Source of the DNA: Giardia muris
Taxonomy: Eukaryota > Fornicata > Diplomonadida > Hexamitidae
Reading direction: 5' to 3'
DNA length: 64,000 nucleotides
NCBI GenBank assembly: GCA_006247105.1
Contig: CM016925.1
Span: 1,364,001-1,428,000, forward strand
Under the pieces are notes generated by a model. That model had not been told where the DNA came from, searched no databases, and saw nothing but the letters and a program-made list of their open reading frames with translations. The position numbers and the translations under genes were made by a program. Below, piece by piece: positions 53,285 to 63,072 of this stretch. The first letter of the stretch is position 1. Each line of letters opens with the position of its first letter.

Positions 53285-55069
53285 TCATGGCTTCTCGCTA
53301 ATCCGTTCAACAAAACCGATGGCAACTGTCTTATTATCTCCACGAAGGATCACACGACCAAGGAACTTACTGTCTGCGAACTCGCGTGCGACAACACACG
53401 AGTCCAGCTGCAACGTGAGGCGAGCATAACGCTTCCATCCGACGATCGGGGGATTCTCACGCTCAACACTCCCATCCATTCGGAGTTGTGCATCTATCTT
53501 CCGTACGGTTGCCTCAATCCTATTTGCTCCTAAGTAACAGTCATACATGTCTCCTCGACCAAGACCGCGTTGTTGATCCAGGATAAGGACCTTCACCTTT
53601 ATACGGACGGTGATGGTAACCCCATTGAACCTGGTTCCGACCTTGATGGCATCAGTATCAAGGATGACTCCTGTTAGGATGAAACATGACCCCGGCTTCA
53701 GGTTACTAAGGACTGTGACCGTATCTAGCTTCTCACAAGGCGTACAAGGCTTTAGGACCCTAGAATCCGGAAACAGATTCAATGTCACCACATCATACGC
53801 GACAGCATTATCTCGTTGTTCTCCAAACATTGTGATCGATGCCACTTGAAAGGGGTATCCAGAAGGTATATTGACGACGCTATCAGTCGCTTTCAGAATG
53901 CCGGATTCGACGAGACATGTGCAGGAATAGCAGCGCTTCCCACCCAACATCTCAATTTGGGCATCAAATAGGACAAGAGTCGGTTGAGAGTACTTTCCCT
54001 TGACGAGGCTGGTTGATCTATTCGTCTGAATGCGATATAAGGCTTCTGCTAAACTAGGGCCTTGAGAGACCCAATCGGGAAGCTTCGTGGCCTGACCAGG
54101 GACGAGGTTATTCTCCTCATCGGGTCCGATTCCACTGATGGGAATAAACTGAAGTAGTCCTTTGAATTGCACATCGTCCTTGATAATTGTGGAGAGCTTA
54201 GTTACGATTTCATTGTAACGTTTTTCGCACCAAGAAGAGCGATCCATCTTGTTGATGGCCACGATCAATGTCTTAATACCAAAAACCATTAGAAGCTGCA
54301 CATGCTCCAAGGTTTGACCATCAGTCGAGATCCCTTTCTCGAACTCCCCTTGTGACGCATCAACGAGTAAGACCGCTGCATCTGGCCGTGTCGCCGAGCT
54401 GATGAGTGCGGGGACGAAGTCACGATGGCCGGGGCAATCCTGAAGGGCGAAGGTACGGGGTTCGGCCAGTTCCTCTCCAAGGGTAGGGAGGGCAATCCGA
54501 AGAGTATGATTGCAAACGTCTATTGTGACCCCACGGGATCGTTCTTCCGAGTCTGTATCCAATAGGAATGCATACCCAAAGGATGACTTCCCCATATCCT
54601 CTGCCAATCGTGTCAACTTTTCCGCCTCGTGAGGGTCGATATTCCCTGTGAGTAAAGCAAGATGGCCAAAGGTGGTTGACTTCCCAGCATCGACATGGCC
54701 GACGACTAGGACATGTACCGCCATTGAGCCCTTCAAGTCCTTAACAGCATTACGTATGATGTCCTCATCGCGCTTCGATTCCTCAACAAGCTCTCCTAAG
54801 TATTTCGAAGAGGCTGACATCCGCAATTGCGAGGGAGTCGATTGGACGCTTCCAGACAAGCATGATGGCGCCCCAGATGGAGTATTGCTCGAGGTCTTCC
54901 CCGGGGTTACCTTGGAAGCTGTTGACCTGGGAGTACTACTGACTGATGTAGTCGTGCTCCCCATCCCTTTCCGCCCCTTCGGAGTGACCACGGGCTTCTT
55001 GTATAAGCGACACCCGCCAGCAGAGTAATCGTCGTAGTCGGAGCAATCCTCATCGGACGAGTACGGCAT
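53285..55069 (-). CDS. HBS1: HBS1-like GTPase (eRF3/EF1A family)
   Basis: 594 residues. A disordered N-terminus opens with an acidic SSDEDCSDYDDYS motif as in HBS1. The G domain has VGHVDAGKST (G1), DCPGHRDF (G3, with Cys where Thr is usual), NKMD (G4), and PISG (G5). Two beta-barrel domains follow. HBS1 with Dom34/Pelota rescues stalled ribosomes and drives no-go decay in the cytosol. eRF3 is the alternative, but the tyrosine/aspartate-rich N-terminal motif favours HBS1. It is convergent with the preceding gene, 7 bp apart. Confidence 0.8.
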   Translation of the reverse strand: MPYSSDEDCSDYDDYSAGGCRLYKKPVVTPKGRKGMGSTTTSVSSTPRSTASKVTPGKTSSNTPSGAPSCLSGSVQSTPSQLRMSASSKYLGELVEESKRDEDIIRNAVKDLKGSMAVHVLVVGHVDAGKSTTFGHLALLTGNIDPHEAEKLTRLAEDMGKSSFGYAFLLDTDSEERSRGVTIDVCNHTLRIALPTLGEELAEPRTFALQDCPGHRDFVPALISSATRPDAAVLLVDASQGEFEKGISTDGQTLEHVQLLMVFGIKTLIVAINKMDRSSWCEKRYNEIVTKLSTIIKDDVQFKGLLQFIPISGIGPDEENNLVPGQATKLPDWVSQGPSLAEALYRIQTNRSTSLVKGKYSQPTLVLFDAQIEMLGGKRCYSCTCLVESGILKATDSVVNIPSGYPFQVASITMFGEQRDNAVAYDVVTLNLFPDSRVLKPCTPCEKLDTVTVLSNLKPGSCFILTGVILDTDAIKVGTRFNGVTITVRIKVKVLILDQQRGLGRGDMYDCYLGANRIEATVRKIDAQLRMDGSVERENPPIVGWKRYARLTLQLDSCVVAREFADSKFLGRVILRGDNKTVAIGFVERISEKP

Positions 55070-55146
55070 TCTTCACTTTTCAATCGTCGTCGTCGCTGAG
55101 TCATGGAGGGTCAAACTGCGTCAAGTCCGAAGGGAATACTGGAAAA

Positions 55147-55791
55147 ATGGCTGCGTTAGACTTCAACCCATGCTACGACGTCGTGCATCTGGGGGACGTC
55201 ACTTGCCATATCGTCCACCAACGGCAGACGGCAGTCGAGGGCGCGGAGTTGACGTCCTCCGGAAAACATTCTCCCGCATCATCCGGATCCTGGGATGACT
55301 TCAACCAAGCCTCCTGTTTGCTATCCGAGAACACGAACGCTGACCTTTGCGAAGTCCTTCATCAAGTTGACGCGTACGCTCAACCCTGGGCCGCGGTCTA
55401 TTGTACATACAACTCCCAAACCTGCAATAGAGACTGTGCTATTATTGGGACTCGTGACCAGATTCTCATCTATAGTAATCGTCGTGTGATGGAAGTCACG
55501 GACTACTTGAAGGAAAAGCATGATATGGAAGATTTCCGTTTTCAGAACTTCTGGGTCTATCAGACGCATACGGGGGACTACTTCCTCGCCTGGAGTCTTG
55601 CGTGCGCGGATGACCGGATTGCGACTCAGTATACAGTCCTGCTTTTCGATGGGGCCGATAACGTCACTAAGTTAGGGACTGGGCTTATCAACGCGTATAT
55701 CAAAAAGATCAGTCTGTTTGGAAACAGACTTGATTACATCACTAATGAGGGTCTATCTGGCTCAGCTACCTTTGAAGGAGTCGTCTTGTAA
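55147..55791 (+). CDS. Hypothetical protein, unknown
   Basis: 214 residues from the ATG after ACTGGAAAA. It is strand-rich with multiple Cys (CYDVVH, TCHIVH, CNRDC). No known domain. The C-terminal half has an aromatic-rich part (FRFQNFWVYQTHTGDYFLAW). It could be a small beta-propeller fragment or an independent beta fold; I cannot decide. The NEK-like pseudokinase gene starts 10 bp after its stop. Confidence 0.55.
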   Translation: MAALDFNPCYDVVHLGDVTCHIVHQRQTAVEGAELTSSGKHSPASSGSWDDFNQASCLLSENTNADLCEVLHQVDAYAQPWAAVYCTYNSQTCNRDCAIIGTRDQILIYSNRRVMEVTDYLKEKHDMEDFRFQNFWVYQTHTGDYFLAWSLACADDRIATQYTVLLFDGADNVTKLGTGLINAYIKKISLFGNRLDYITNEGLSGSATFEGVVL

Positions 55792-55801
55792 AACGGTTGA
55801 T

Positions 55802-58465
55802 ATGACTACTGAGGACGAGTCGGGTTGCCGTCTCGTCGACCTGGGTACGGATCGTCACTCTCCCAACCTTCGTCTCTTTCGTGCCCTTGCCCATAGTCAT
55901 CATCCTTGCCTAGCTCTACCCATTGAGACCACTGATGCCGATGTAGTCCAGTACAGCATTGATATGTCCACCCTTGACGTCTGGCCCACCTTGGCTCAAG
56001 TGCTTATCAAGTATCGAATGGAGGGAAAGAGTTTCGCAGAGGATGAAATATGGCGAGTTATCTCTCAACTATTAAGCGTGTTAAACTTCTTAGAGAACTT
56101 GGACATCCAATCGCTTTGCCGCCCTTCAGATCAACCTGTCATCACTACTGCCACGTGTAGTGGGATCTTCTTCACTTGGACGATGATGGCTAAGCCTTTT
56201 ATGCTTCAGAATATATTGGAGGTCGAGAATATCGCCACAGATTCATCCGACGATGAAGAAGGACAACGTGGCCTCGCCTTTACCTGCCTCAGCCTTGATG
56301 CCATTCATCTTGATCCCGATTACCGAGTCTTGATCAACCCCGCAGCGACATTTCAGCATCCTGTGCTCACACCTCAAGAGAACCGCGAAAGAGGTCCTCC
56401 TGGACCCAGTTCGAACGTTTGGGATGTTGCCTTCGTTGTGAAAGCGCTCATGTCGACTTCCTTATGCTCTTCACAGACTTGGTCAAAAGACTTGCTATCG
56501 TTCATCTCTGATTGTACACAGGATTTCTTGAAACGACCTAGTCCTAATGCTCTTTTCCGACGGAGTTCAATTACAAGAAGCTTAAGAGAACTTGCAATAC
56601 AAACCTCATACGATGCACTTTTCTGGGCACAAGAGGTAGCGTTGTGGTCACCTACACAACAACTTATCGATGATACTCTTCTTATCTCTCTTCCAAAGAC
56701 TGACATGAAGCTCCTACTTGAACAGACTTTACGGATCCAAATCCAATATGATGAGGTTGATGGAATCCTAAGAACCTTAACTTACGCTCGAGACTTACGA
56801 TACCAGTTACATGTGGCGGGAAGGCCTGGGATCAATATACTTAAGCCCTCAAGACTGATGCGTGCCGTACAGGCTTCCGATATCACTAGTATTCGACAGG
56901 AACGTAACCATCTCAGAAAGATTTACCGCGACCGAACCGCTTTGAGCTATGCAATCGCCTTAAAGGACGAATCTATCATCCAGCTTCTTCTTAGTGAGCT
57001 TGGTCTTCAAGATCCTCATGGTTGCACCACCTTGATGCATGCAGCTATTGAAGGCCATCCAGTAGGTTGGTTATTGTGTGAGACTGGCATTCGTGACCAG
57101 AATGGTAGAACGGCGTTAATGCATGCTACTCAGGCCGGCCAGGACGCCATCGTTGCAACTCTTATCGATCATGAGCTCAAAATGCAGGACAACGAAGGGA
57201 TGACAGCATTAATTACAGGCGTTCAGAATGGCCAAACCAAGTGTTGTGCATACCTCCTACAGGAGACCGGGATATACGATAGCGGTGGGCGCACAGCCCT
57301 TGTCCACGCTCTAGTACAGAACAGGACCCCGCTTGTCGCGTTGCTGGCACCATGGGAATACGATTATCCGACACGGGACAGCTTCCATTACGACCCGATC
57401 TGCAACGGCCCCAATTGGCCTCCGTTGTTGCTGGCTTATTACTTACAGGCGTACGATGCCATAGAGATCCTAGAGAGGTACCCTTCCAAGGACCAGATCC
57501 CAGAGCTGGTGTACGATATTATTACAGGCTCGGACACATTAGAACTTGATATCTCAATGCATGTCAACGACTGTACCGAGCAAGGGTGGTCAGCCCTGAT
57601 GTGGGCCGCCGCCGTTGGCGATGCGCGCATGGTTGAATTACTTCTTCGTCTAAAAGCGAATACGACCGGTGCACTCAAAGTGGCTATCTATAGGGGCCAT
57701 TTGAAGTGCGTGCAGTTGCTCAGAAACACCCTTTCGCGCGAGGAAACCCATTCCTTCATCACTCATATCTCGGGACCACATATACTTCGTGATGACGTAA
57801 AGAGATGTGTGTACGCTCTGGAAACGTGCACACTGATCAGGGCCGCGTTGATGGGAGACGTGACGCTAATAACTGAGCAGCTCGAGCAGGTTTCGGAAGA
57901 GAACGGAGCTATCCTGTTATCTCTTATCCTTGAGTATAAGGATCCACAGCTAGCCCTCCTAGTATGTCGAAGCTTGCCCCTTGGGGTCTACATACAGCCA
58001 CGGCCTTATGAGCCGGACGTGGAAGTCCATTACGATGAGAATTACGTTCTTGGAGGCCTCTCTCTCTTGATGAAGGCGGCCTACGAGGGAGATGTGATGG
58101 GGCTCCGGGGCAATCTTTTGGAGCTAGGTCGTCAGAACCGTGTCGATGATCTCAAGACGGCTTTGATCTACGCTGTGTCTCAGAACTTCAACGAGGAGTT
58201 ATCTTTACTCCTCCCAGAGGCGCAACTTCGAGACGCACATGGGCGAAGCGCGCTCACATACGCCGTGCAGTGCGGGAACACTGAGGCGGCTCGGGTTCTG
58301 GCAAGAGATGTTAGTCTAATCACTAGTAAGGACCAACAAGGAAGAACTCCTCTTGACCTTGCACGGGAGTCGGTCGAAGGGGCTGCGATCCTCACCCGTT
58401 CCAGGTACCAATGCGCTCAGCTATTCGAGGCTATGATAGCACGCTCGCAAGAAGCCCTTGCATGA
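55802..58465 (+). CDS. NEK-like pseudokinase with ankyrin repeats
   Basis: 887 residues. Residues 1-290 follow the NEK kinase layout (DLGTDRHSPNLRLFRALAHS; FAEDEIWRVISQLLSVLNFL; NVWDVAFVVKALM in place of the kinase DxWxLG) but lack the glycine loop, the VAIK lysine, the HRD and the DFG. About 330-880 hold ankyrin repeats of the 21.1 kind (GCTTLMHAAIEGHPVGWLL, GRTALMHATQAGQDAIVATL). Giardia has a very large NEK family, mostly pseudokinases with ankyrins; this one fits. A scaffold or signalling role in flagella or disc is inferred. The 3' end overlaps RPN6 by 35 bp. Confidence 0.8.
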   Translation: MTTEDESGCRLVDLGTDRHSPNLRLFRALAHSHHPCLALPIETTDADVVQYSIDMSTLDVWPTLAQVLIKYRMEGKSFAEDEIWRVISQLLSVLNFLENLDIQSLCRPSDQPVITTATCSGIFFTWTMMAKPFMLQNILEVENIATDSSDDEEGQRGLAFTCLSLDAIHLDPDYRVLINPAATFQHPVLTPQENRERGPPGPSSNVWDVAFVVKALMSTSLCSSQTWSKDLLSFISDCTQDFLKRPSPNALFRRSSITRSLRELAIQTSYDALFWAQEVALWSPTQQLIDDTLLISLPKTDMKLLLEQTLRIQIQYDEVDGILRTLTYARDLRYQLHVAGRPGINILKPSRLMRAVQASDITSIRQERNHLRKIYRDRTALSYAIALKDESIIQLLLSELGLQDPHGCTTLMHAAIEGHPVGWLLCETGIRDQNGRTALMHATQAGQDAIVATLIDHELKMQDNEGMTALITGVQNGQTKCCAYLLQETGIYDSGGRTALVHALVQNRTPLVALLAPWEYDYPTRDSFHYDPICNGPNWPPLLLAYYLQAYDAIEILERYPSKDQIPELVYDIITGSDTLELDISMHVNDCTEQGWSALMWAAAVGDARMVELLLRLKANTTGALKVAIYRGHLKCVQLLRNTLSREETHSFITHISGPHILRDDVKRCVYALETCTLIRAALMGDVTLITEQLEQVSEENGAILLSLILEYKDPQLALLVCRSLPLGVYIQPRPYEPDVEVHYDENYVLGGLSLLMKAAYEGDVMGLRGNLLELGRQNRVDDLKTALIYAVSQNFNEELSLLLPEAQLRDAHGRSALTYAVQCGNTEAARVLARDVSLITSKDQQGRTPLDLARESVEGAAILTRSRYQCAQLFEAMIARSQEALA

Positions 58466-59618
58466 GTTCTATTGTCTTCGTCGCCTCGGTGATCGTTTGG
58501 ACATCCGTGGCATCGGGAGCGTCGACACGTACGAGGTTCTCTGTGGCCTCATCGATGACAAATGGAAGACTGTTACTCATCAGCATCTTCGAGATCAACT
58601 CCTTGGTCTCAACCTCGTCAAGCCCCATGAGCTCACCCATGTATGAGAGCTCGACACGCTTATATGGGCGTAAGAGGCGAGTGATATATATGTGGACCTC
58701 ACGCTGTTGTAGCCTCTCGAGGAGGATCTTGACCTCAAAGGCAAGGTGTGGTGTCTGAAGGGCTTCTGCAACAAGCTGGTTGAAGGACTGCAAGAAGCTC
58801 TTATGGAGTTTCTCCTCAATGAGCAGGCCGATCTGGCGGATGATTGGGAGGACCGCATTGTCGGCATCGAGCATGTACTTGGGGAACCGTTGTACACGTT
58901 CCGCGGTCGCGTACTTGTTTCGGTTCTGCATCACCGTCTCGACTTCGAAGAATCTGTGAACGAAAATCTTAAGGAGGACGAGCTGTCCAAGGCATGGGTA
59001 ACCAAGATTGACCGCCTCTTGGTAATAGCCAGCCGCACCATTATAATCCTCACTGCAAAGGTAAACACAGCCCGAGGCGGCGTCAAGGCGAGCATGAAGC
59101 TCGGGTGTTAGTTTGACGGTCAGGGCCCGTGCAGACATGATATGGGAGCGCCCCTTACTATAATTCCCCGCGAGGGTCAAAAGTTCGGCGGCCAGGAGCT
59201 GGGCCTTAATATACTGTGCCGAGGTGTCCTTCTTCTTTATCTCGGAGATCAAGTTCTCGACAAGCGGGACGGCTCGAATGGCTTGTAACGGATCTCCCAC
59301 CCGGATAAGTGCGTCGATCTTGTCCTGCTTCGCCCGGTCAACAACGAATGCCAGACTTCTCTCCTCAGCCCAGGAAGCCAGGCCCCCGCACATCTCCGCA
59401 ACGGTCGCATAGTTGAACGTCTGGGCCGCGTAGTTGGCGATGAGGCCCTGAACAAGGATTGTGACACGTATGGGAGGAGCTGCCGACTCAAATGCAAGTG
59501 CGATCGCCTCTTCCGTTTCCTCCGGAGAGATCTTCGCTATCTCATCCTCCCAATCCTTATCCTTCCGGGCATCATCGGGAAGCCTCTGGAGAAGGGCTTG
59601 GATGGTATCGGATAGCAT
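58431..59618 (-). CDS. RPN6: 26S proteasome lid subunit RPN6 (PSMD11)
   Basis: 395 residues from the ATG behind AACAAAA. TPR-like helical repeats (SEIKKKDTSAQYIKAQLLAA, LLTLAGNYSKGRSHIMSAR, DYNGAAGYYQEAVNL) precede a C-terminal PCI winged helix (LLRPYKRVELSYMGELMGLD). The match to RPN6 is direct in the LTSAR-type segment. RPN6 clamps lid to base and core particle. It is slightly shorter than the usual 420. The kinesin gene lies 23 bp upstream on the same strand. Confidence 0.88.
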   Translation of the reverse strand: MLSDTIQALLQRLPDDARKDKDWEDEIAKISPEETEEAIALAFESAAPPIRVTILVQGLIANYAAQTFNYATVAEMCGGLASWAEERSLAFVVDRAKQDKIDALIRVGDPLQAIRAVPLVENLISEIKKKDTSAQYIKAQLLAAELLTLAGNYSKGRSHIMSARALTVKLTPELHARLDAASGCVYLCSEDYNGAAGYYQEAVNLGYPCLGQLVLLKIFVHRFFEVETVMQNRNKYATAERVQRFPKYMLDADNAVLPIIRQIGLLIEEKLHKSFLQSFNQLVAEALQTPHLAFEVKILLERLQQREVHIYITRLLRPYKRVELSYMGELMGLDEVETKELISKMLMSNSLPFVIDEATENLVRVDAPDATDVQTITEATKTIELMQGLLASVLS

Positions 59619-59641
59619 TTTTGTTTACTCGAAAGAGATCA

Positions 59642-61921
59642 TTAACGACGCTTTGTTAGGCCTGCTCGCTTCATTGCCCCGGTGAAAATCGCGGCAGCGT
59701 TGTCGGATGCCGGGATAGCCGCGCCTACAGTCCCAGACCTGCGCTCGTTCCCTGAGCGCTCAAGGCTCGCCGTCCCCATCTCAGCAGACATTGACTCGTA
59801 AGTCAGAAGGAGCTTCTGGCGAGCGACAGTCTCTGCCAGCTGGAGCTGTTGGAGGAGGGTGAGCTCATTATCATACTCCTCCTTCTTTATCTGGAACGAG
59901 ACTTGGAGGCTCCGAAACGTCCCCGCCTTCTCGTCCAGGAGCCGCTGCTTCTCCCTGTGCGCCGCCGTCTCCTGGTAGCTGAGGACGTTACTCATCTCCG
60001 CGCGGTTTGAGGTCTGGCTAGCCATCTGAAGCTCTGTCGCGAGATTCCGGATCTCTGTCTGACTAGTGATTAGGTCCTTGCGTAACCGTTCAAGCTCCTG
60101 ATATAGGCCCGTGATGGTGGCCTTCTTGTCTGTGATCGCCCGCTTTGCATCAACGACCTTACGGCTGAGGTCGAAACCGATACCGTTTGAGATAAACTCT
60201 TGGAAGCGCTTATCAGTCGCCGTATCTGTATCCTCTGTAGATAACCCTATGTCCTCCACCACATTAGCCACTTGTGTATCATTGGTAGATAGACTTGAGG
60301 GTGGTAATGGGACTGGCGTCTGCACCGGTTGTTGAGTACCGGCTCCCTTCCAGGAATTCAACCCCTTCAATGTATTTGCGATCATACTCGCATCCACCTC
60401 GCCTATTGAGAGGACTGTTGGGTCATTCAGCTGTCCATGCGCTTTTGAATCTTCAGAGGCTTGGGCTTCGCCTAGACTATGATTAGAGGCATTACTGACT
60501 CCCAGATTACCCAATCCTGATGCTACCTTAGCGCCACCACCAGCTCCAACCTTCTCTTTCAGGTAACTAAGGGCATAAATGTAATCATCGCGACAGGTTA
60601 TATCACCAGAGAGCTTAGCACGCCCAATAATCCAGTCATCGATCATAGTACGAATTTTGTTTTTCCCTTCGTCGGTCTCACACATCTTCTGAGCCCCACT
60701 GGAGAGAAGGAGGTTTTCTGCTTTGAGGTTCTTGTTCTCTTGTTCCAACTCGCGTAAAATCTTCGAGAGCACGGGTCCAAGGTTGGAGTTGTTCTTCGGA
60801 TCCGCAGACTTCGCGCTCAAGGCCTCGGAGACGGCGGTTGCGATAATGCTATTCAGGTCTCGGCTGCTCATGATCGTGTTGGAGGCCTGCGCGGGGACAC
60901 TGTCGTAATAGCGGCTCAGGAGATTAACGCTGCTCGTATTCTTGATGTACGAGGCACGTTGTGCAAAGCGAAGGGTGGAAATAGTGTCAAGCAAGAATTC
61001 GGGCTCTGGACGGATGCACGCCAACAAATACGTCTTGCAATTCCCCCCAATCGAGTCTCGTAAGATGTGCGTGAGTTTTGATGTTCGATAAGGGACGTGG
61101 GCCGCATTCTGGTTGAGACAGTTGACGACCTGTTCAAGGAACGTGAGAGACTTGTTGATGAAGTTCCCAGTCGCATCGACGGAGATCGAGGCGCTAGCGC
61201 GCTCGGACCCGGCTAGGTCAACGACGTTCAGTTTCGTGGCCAGAACCGGTGCGGACTCATCGACACGACTCCGCTGCCTAAGATGAATTGTGTAGATGCA
61301 GTGCGCACGAGAAGACTGCATGTTGAGTGACGACTCTGCAATGGACCGGACGCTTTCGGCTCCGAAAACGAGCTCAAGAGCTGTGTCATAAGATGTCGCC
61401 GTATGCAACGTCAGGTTCTTGACGAGGATGGTCTGCCCATTGGCCCCATCCGTGTCGGAAATCGCCAAGGGCTTGGTAGCGTCAGTGGTTAGCAAGTCTA
61501 TGAGCCGCTCATTGTAGATCTCAAGCGCCGAGAACTGCAGTTCAAAGGTCGACCCATGACGAGCGTTGATCTGCTGGAACATATAATCGAGTATCCGAGG
61601 TAGAAGCCCTCTGTTCTTATATGTGAAAGAATGATCGCCAATGGAGGAGAAGGACTTCCCAGCACTTGTCTGTCCATATGCGAAAATCGTGCTGTTATAC
61701 CCTTCAAGCGAGTTATCGACAGCCGGTTTCCCGACGGCCTCGAAGATCTCCTCCTGTGAGGCGTTCTGGAAGATATGATTGAAGGTAAAGTCGAGACTGC
61801 TTGCGCCCGGGAGGACCGAGTTGCGGACGATCATCTGCGTGCGATTCGGGTCGAGAATGATGTCTGGGGAGACCCGCGGCGTTGGGCGAAGGCGCACAAA
61901 CACAACAATGGGTTGCGTCAT
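59642..61921 (-). CDS. Kinesin-9 family motor (KIF6/KIF9-like)
   Basis: 759 residues from the ATG after GACAAAAA. The motor domain (1-335) has IFAYGQTSAGKS (P-loop; most motors read GQTGSGKT), SSRAHCIYTIHL (switch I), VVDLAGSE (switch II) and YRTSKLTHILRDSIGGNCKT. Features FNHIFQNASQEEIFEAVGKP and LTLHTATSYDTALELVFG match kinesin-9, a flagellar motor class. Residues 385-410 and 590-715 are coiled coil. It has a 20-bp divergent promoter with the ankyrin gene. Confidence 0.9.
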   Translation of the reverse strand: MTQPIVVFVRLRPTPRVSPDIILDPNRTQMIVRNSVLPGASSLDFTFNHIFQNASQEEIFEAVGKPAVDNSLEGYNSTIFAYGQTSAGKSFSSIGDHSFTYKNRGLLPRILDYMFQQINARHGSTFELQFSALEIYNERLIDLLTTDATKPLAISDTDGANGQTILVKNLTLHTATSYDTALELVFGAESVRSIAESSLNMQSSRAHCIYTIHLRQRSRVDESAPVLATKLNVVDLAGSERASASISVDATGNFINKSLTFLEQVVNCLNQNAAHVPYRTSKLTHILRDSIGGNCKTYLLACIRPEPEFLLDTISTLRFAQRASYIKNTSSVNLLSRYYDSVPAQASNTIMSSRDLNSIIATAVSEALSAKSADPKNNSNLGPVLSKILRELEQENKNLKAENLLLSSGAQKMCETDEGKNKIRTMIDDWIIGRAKLSGDITCRDDYIYALSYLKEKVGAGGGAKVASGLGNLGVSNASNHSLGEAQASEDSKAHGQLNDPTVLSIGEVDASMIANTLKGLNSWKGAGTQQPVQTPVPLPPSSLSTNDTQVANVVEDIGLSTEDTDTATDKRFQEFISNGIGFDLSRKVVDAKRAITDKKATITGLYQELERLRKDLITSQTEIRNLATELQMASQTSNRAEMSNVLSYQETAAHREKQRLLDEKAGTFRSLQVSFQIKKEEYDNELTLLQQLQLAETVARQKLLLTYESMSAEMGTASLERSGNERRSGTVGAAIPASDNAAAIFTGAMKRAGLTKRR

Positions 61922-61941
61922 TTTTTGTCGGATTTCAAAGC
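61922..61941. promoter_or_regulatory. Divergent promoter (kinesin-9 and ankyrin gene)
   Basis: The 20 bp spacer begins with TTTTTTGTC (A-rich on the kinesin side) and ends with TTTCAAAGC before the ankyrin ATG, so each gene has its own small A/T element. Confidence 0.45.
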
Positions 61942-63060
61942 ATGCGCCCTGAGACGGCCGAGGACTGGTTCGCCCTCGTGGAGGAGGGTGACATTTGCCA
62001 GGTGATGTGCCATTTGGAGGCCTTCGCGGGGACGTGCGATAGCTCCGGAGAGACGGCCCTTATGCATGCTGTACGGAATGATAACATCCCCCTCGTCCGT
62101 CTTCTTCGTGAGTTCGAGGCCGGACACCACAACAATGCCGGACATACTGCCCTGATCATCGCGATCATGCTCGATAGGGTTGAGGCCTTTGATGCACTTG
62201 CTTCGGTTGAGGGGGATATTCCATCTGAAGATGGAGTGTACCCTCGTTTACTTGCCGCGTCCCAGATAAACAATAGAGCCCTCGAGTCCATTATACATTA
62301 CACGGAGCCCAAGAAGACGACGGATAAGGGTCGTTCTGCACTCATGATCTGTTCACGTGTTGGTAACCTAGAGGGCGTTGCCCTTCTCACGGAGGAAGAT
62401 AACCTCGTGTCAAACATGGGCTGTACGGCTCTGATGTATGCCGCCTATTATGGACGCCCGGAGATGGTTCCTTTACTCATCTCGGAGAAGAGGAAGGTGG
62501 CGCGAGACGGGATGACCGCACTCATGATCGCCGTCCGAAAGAGACACCTCGACGTCGCATGCCAGCTTCTGGACGAAGCGTGTATGACGACGCACCAGCG
62601 GAACTTCTCAGCACTCATGCTCGCCGCAGAGCGCGGCAACGTGGCAGCTGTGAAGCTACTGGGCAAACAGGAAGGAGGAATCCAGTCTCGAGATGGCCTC
62701 ACGGCCCTCATGCTTGGGGCACAGAAAGGCTCACTCGAGGTGGTCCAGCTGCTATCCGAAAGCGAGCAGCGCAAACAGACAAACATTGGGCTGACTGCGT
62801 TAATGATTGCAGCCTCTCTTGGATACATCGATATCATCCAGTACCTCCTACCTCTCGAGGGTACAATGCAGGATAAGAAGGGACGTACCGCTCTCATGCA
62901 TGCGGCATACCGCGGGCAAGCTGCAGCATGTAAGGTCCTCCTAGCCTTGGAGGGCGCTAAAAAAGACCTCGAGGGGAGGACGGCTACTGTGTATGCCTCC
63001 GTTCGAGGTCACACGGAGATAGTCACACTACTATCTAAGGCAGAAGAGAAGGAGGGGTAG
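61942..63060 (+). CDS. Ankyrin-repeat protein (protein 21.1 family)
   Basis: 372 residues, nearly all ankyrin units of about 30-33 residues: SSGETALMHAVRNDNIPLVRLL, GRSALMICSRVGNLEGVALL, GCTALMYAAYYGRPEMVPLL, GLTALMIAASLGYIDIIQYL, GRTALMHAAYRGQAAACKVL. There is no kinase or RING portion. These proteins are numerous in Giardia and act as interaction platforms; partners unknown. It is convergent with the final gene, 12 bp between stops. Confidence 0.9.
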   Translation: MRPETAEDWFALVEEGDICQVMCHLEAFAGTCDSSGETALMHAVRNDNIPLVRLLREFEAGHHNNAGHTALIIAIMLDRVEAFDALASVEGDIPSEDGVYPRLLAASQINNRALESIIHYTEPKKTTDKGRSALMICSRVGNLEGVALLTEEDNLVSNMGCTALMYAAYYGRPEMVPLLISEKRKVARDGMTALMIAVRKRHLDVACQLLDEACMTTHQRNFSALMLAAERGNVAAVKLLGKQEGGIQSRDGLTALMLGAQKGSLEVVQLLSESEQRKQTNIGLTALMIAASLGYIDIIQYLLPLEGTMQDKKGRTALMHAAYRGQAAACKVLLALEGAKKDLEGRTATVYASVRGHTEIVTLLSKAEEKEG

Positions 63061-63072
63061 CCTGATACATCG

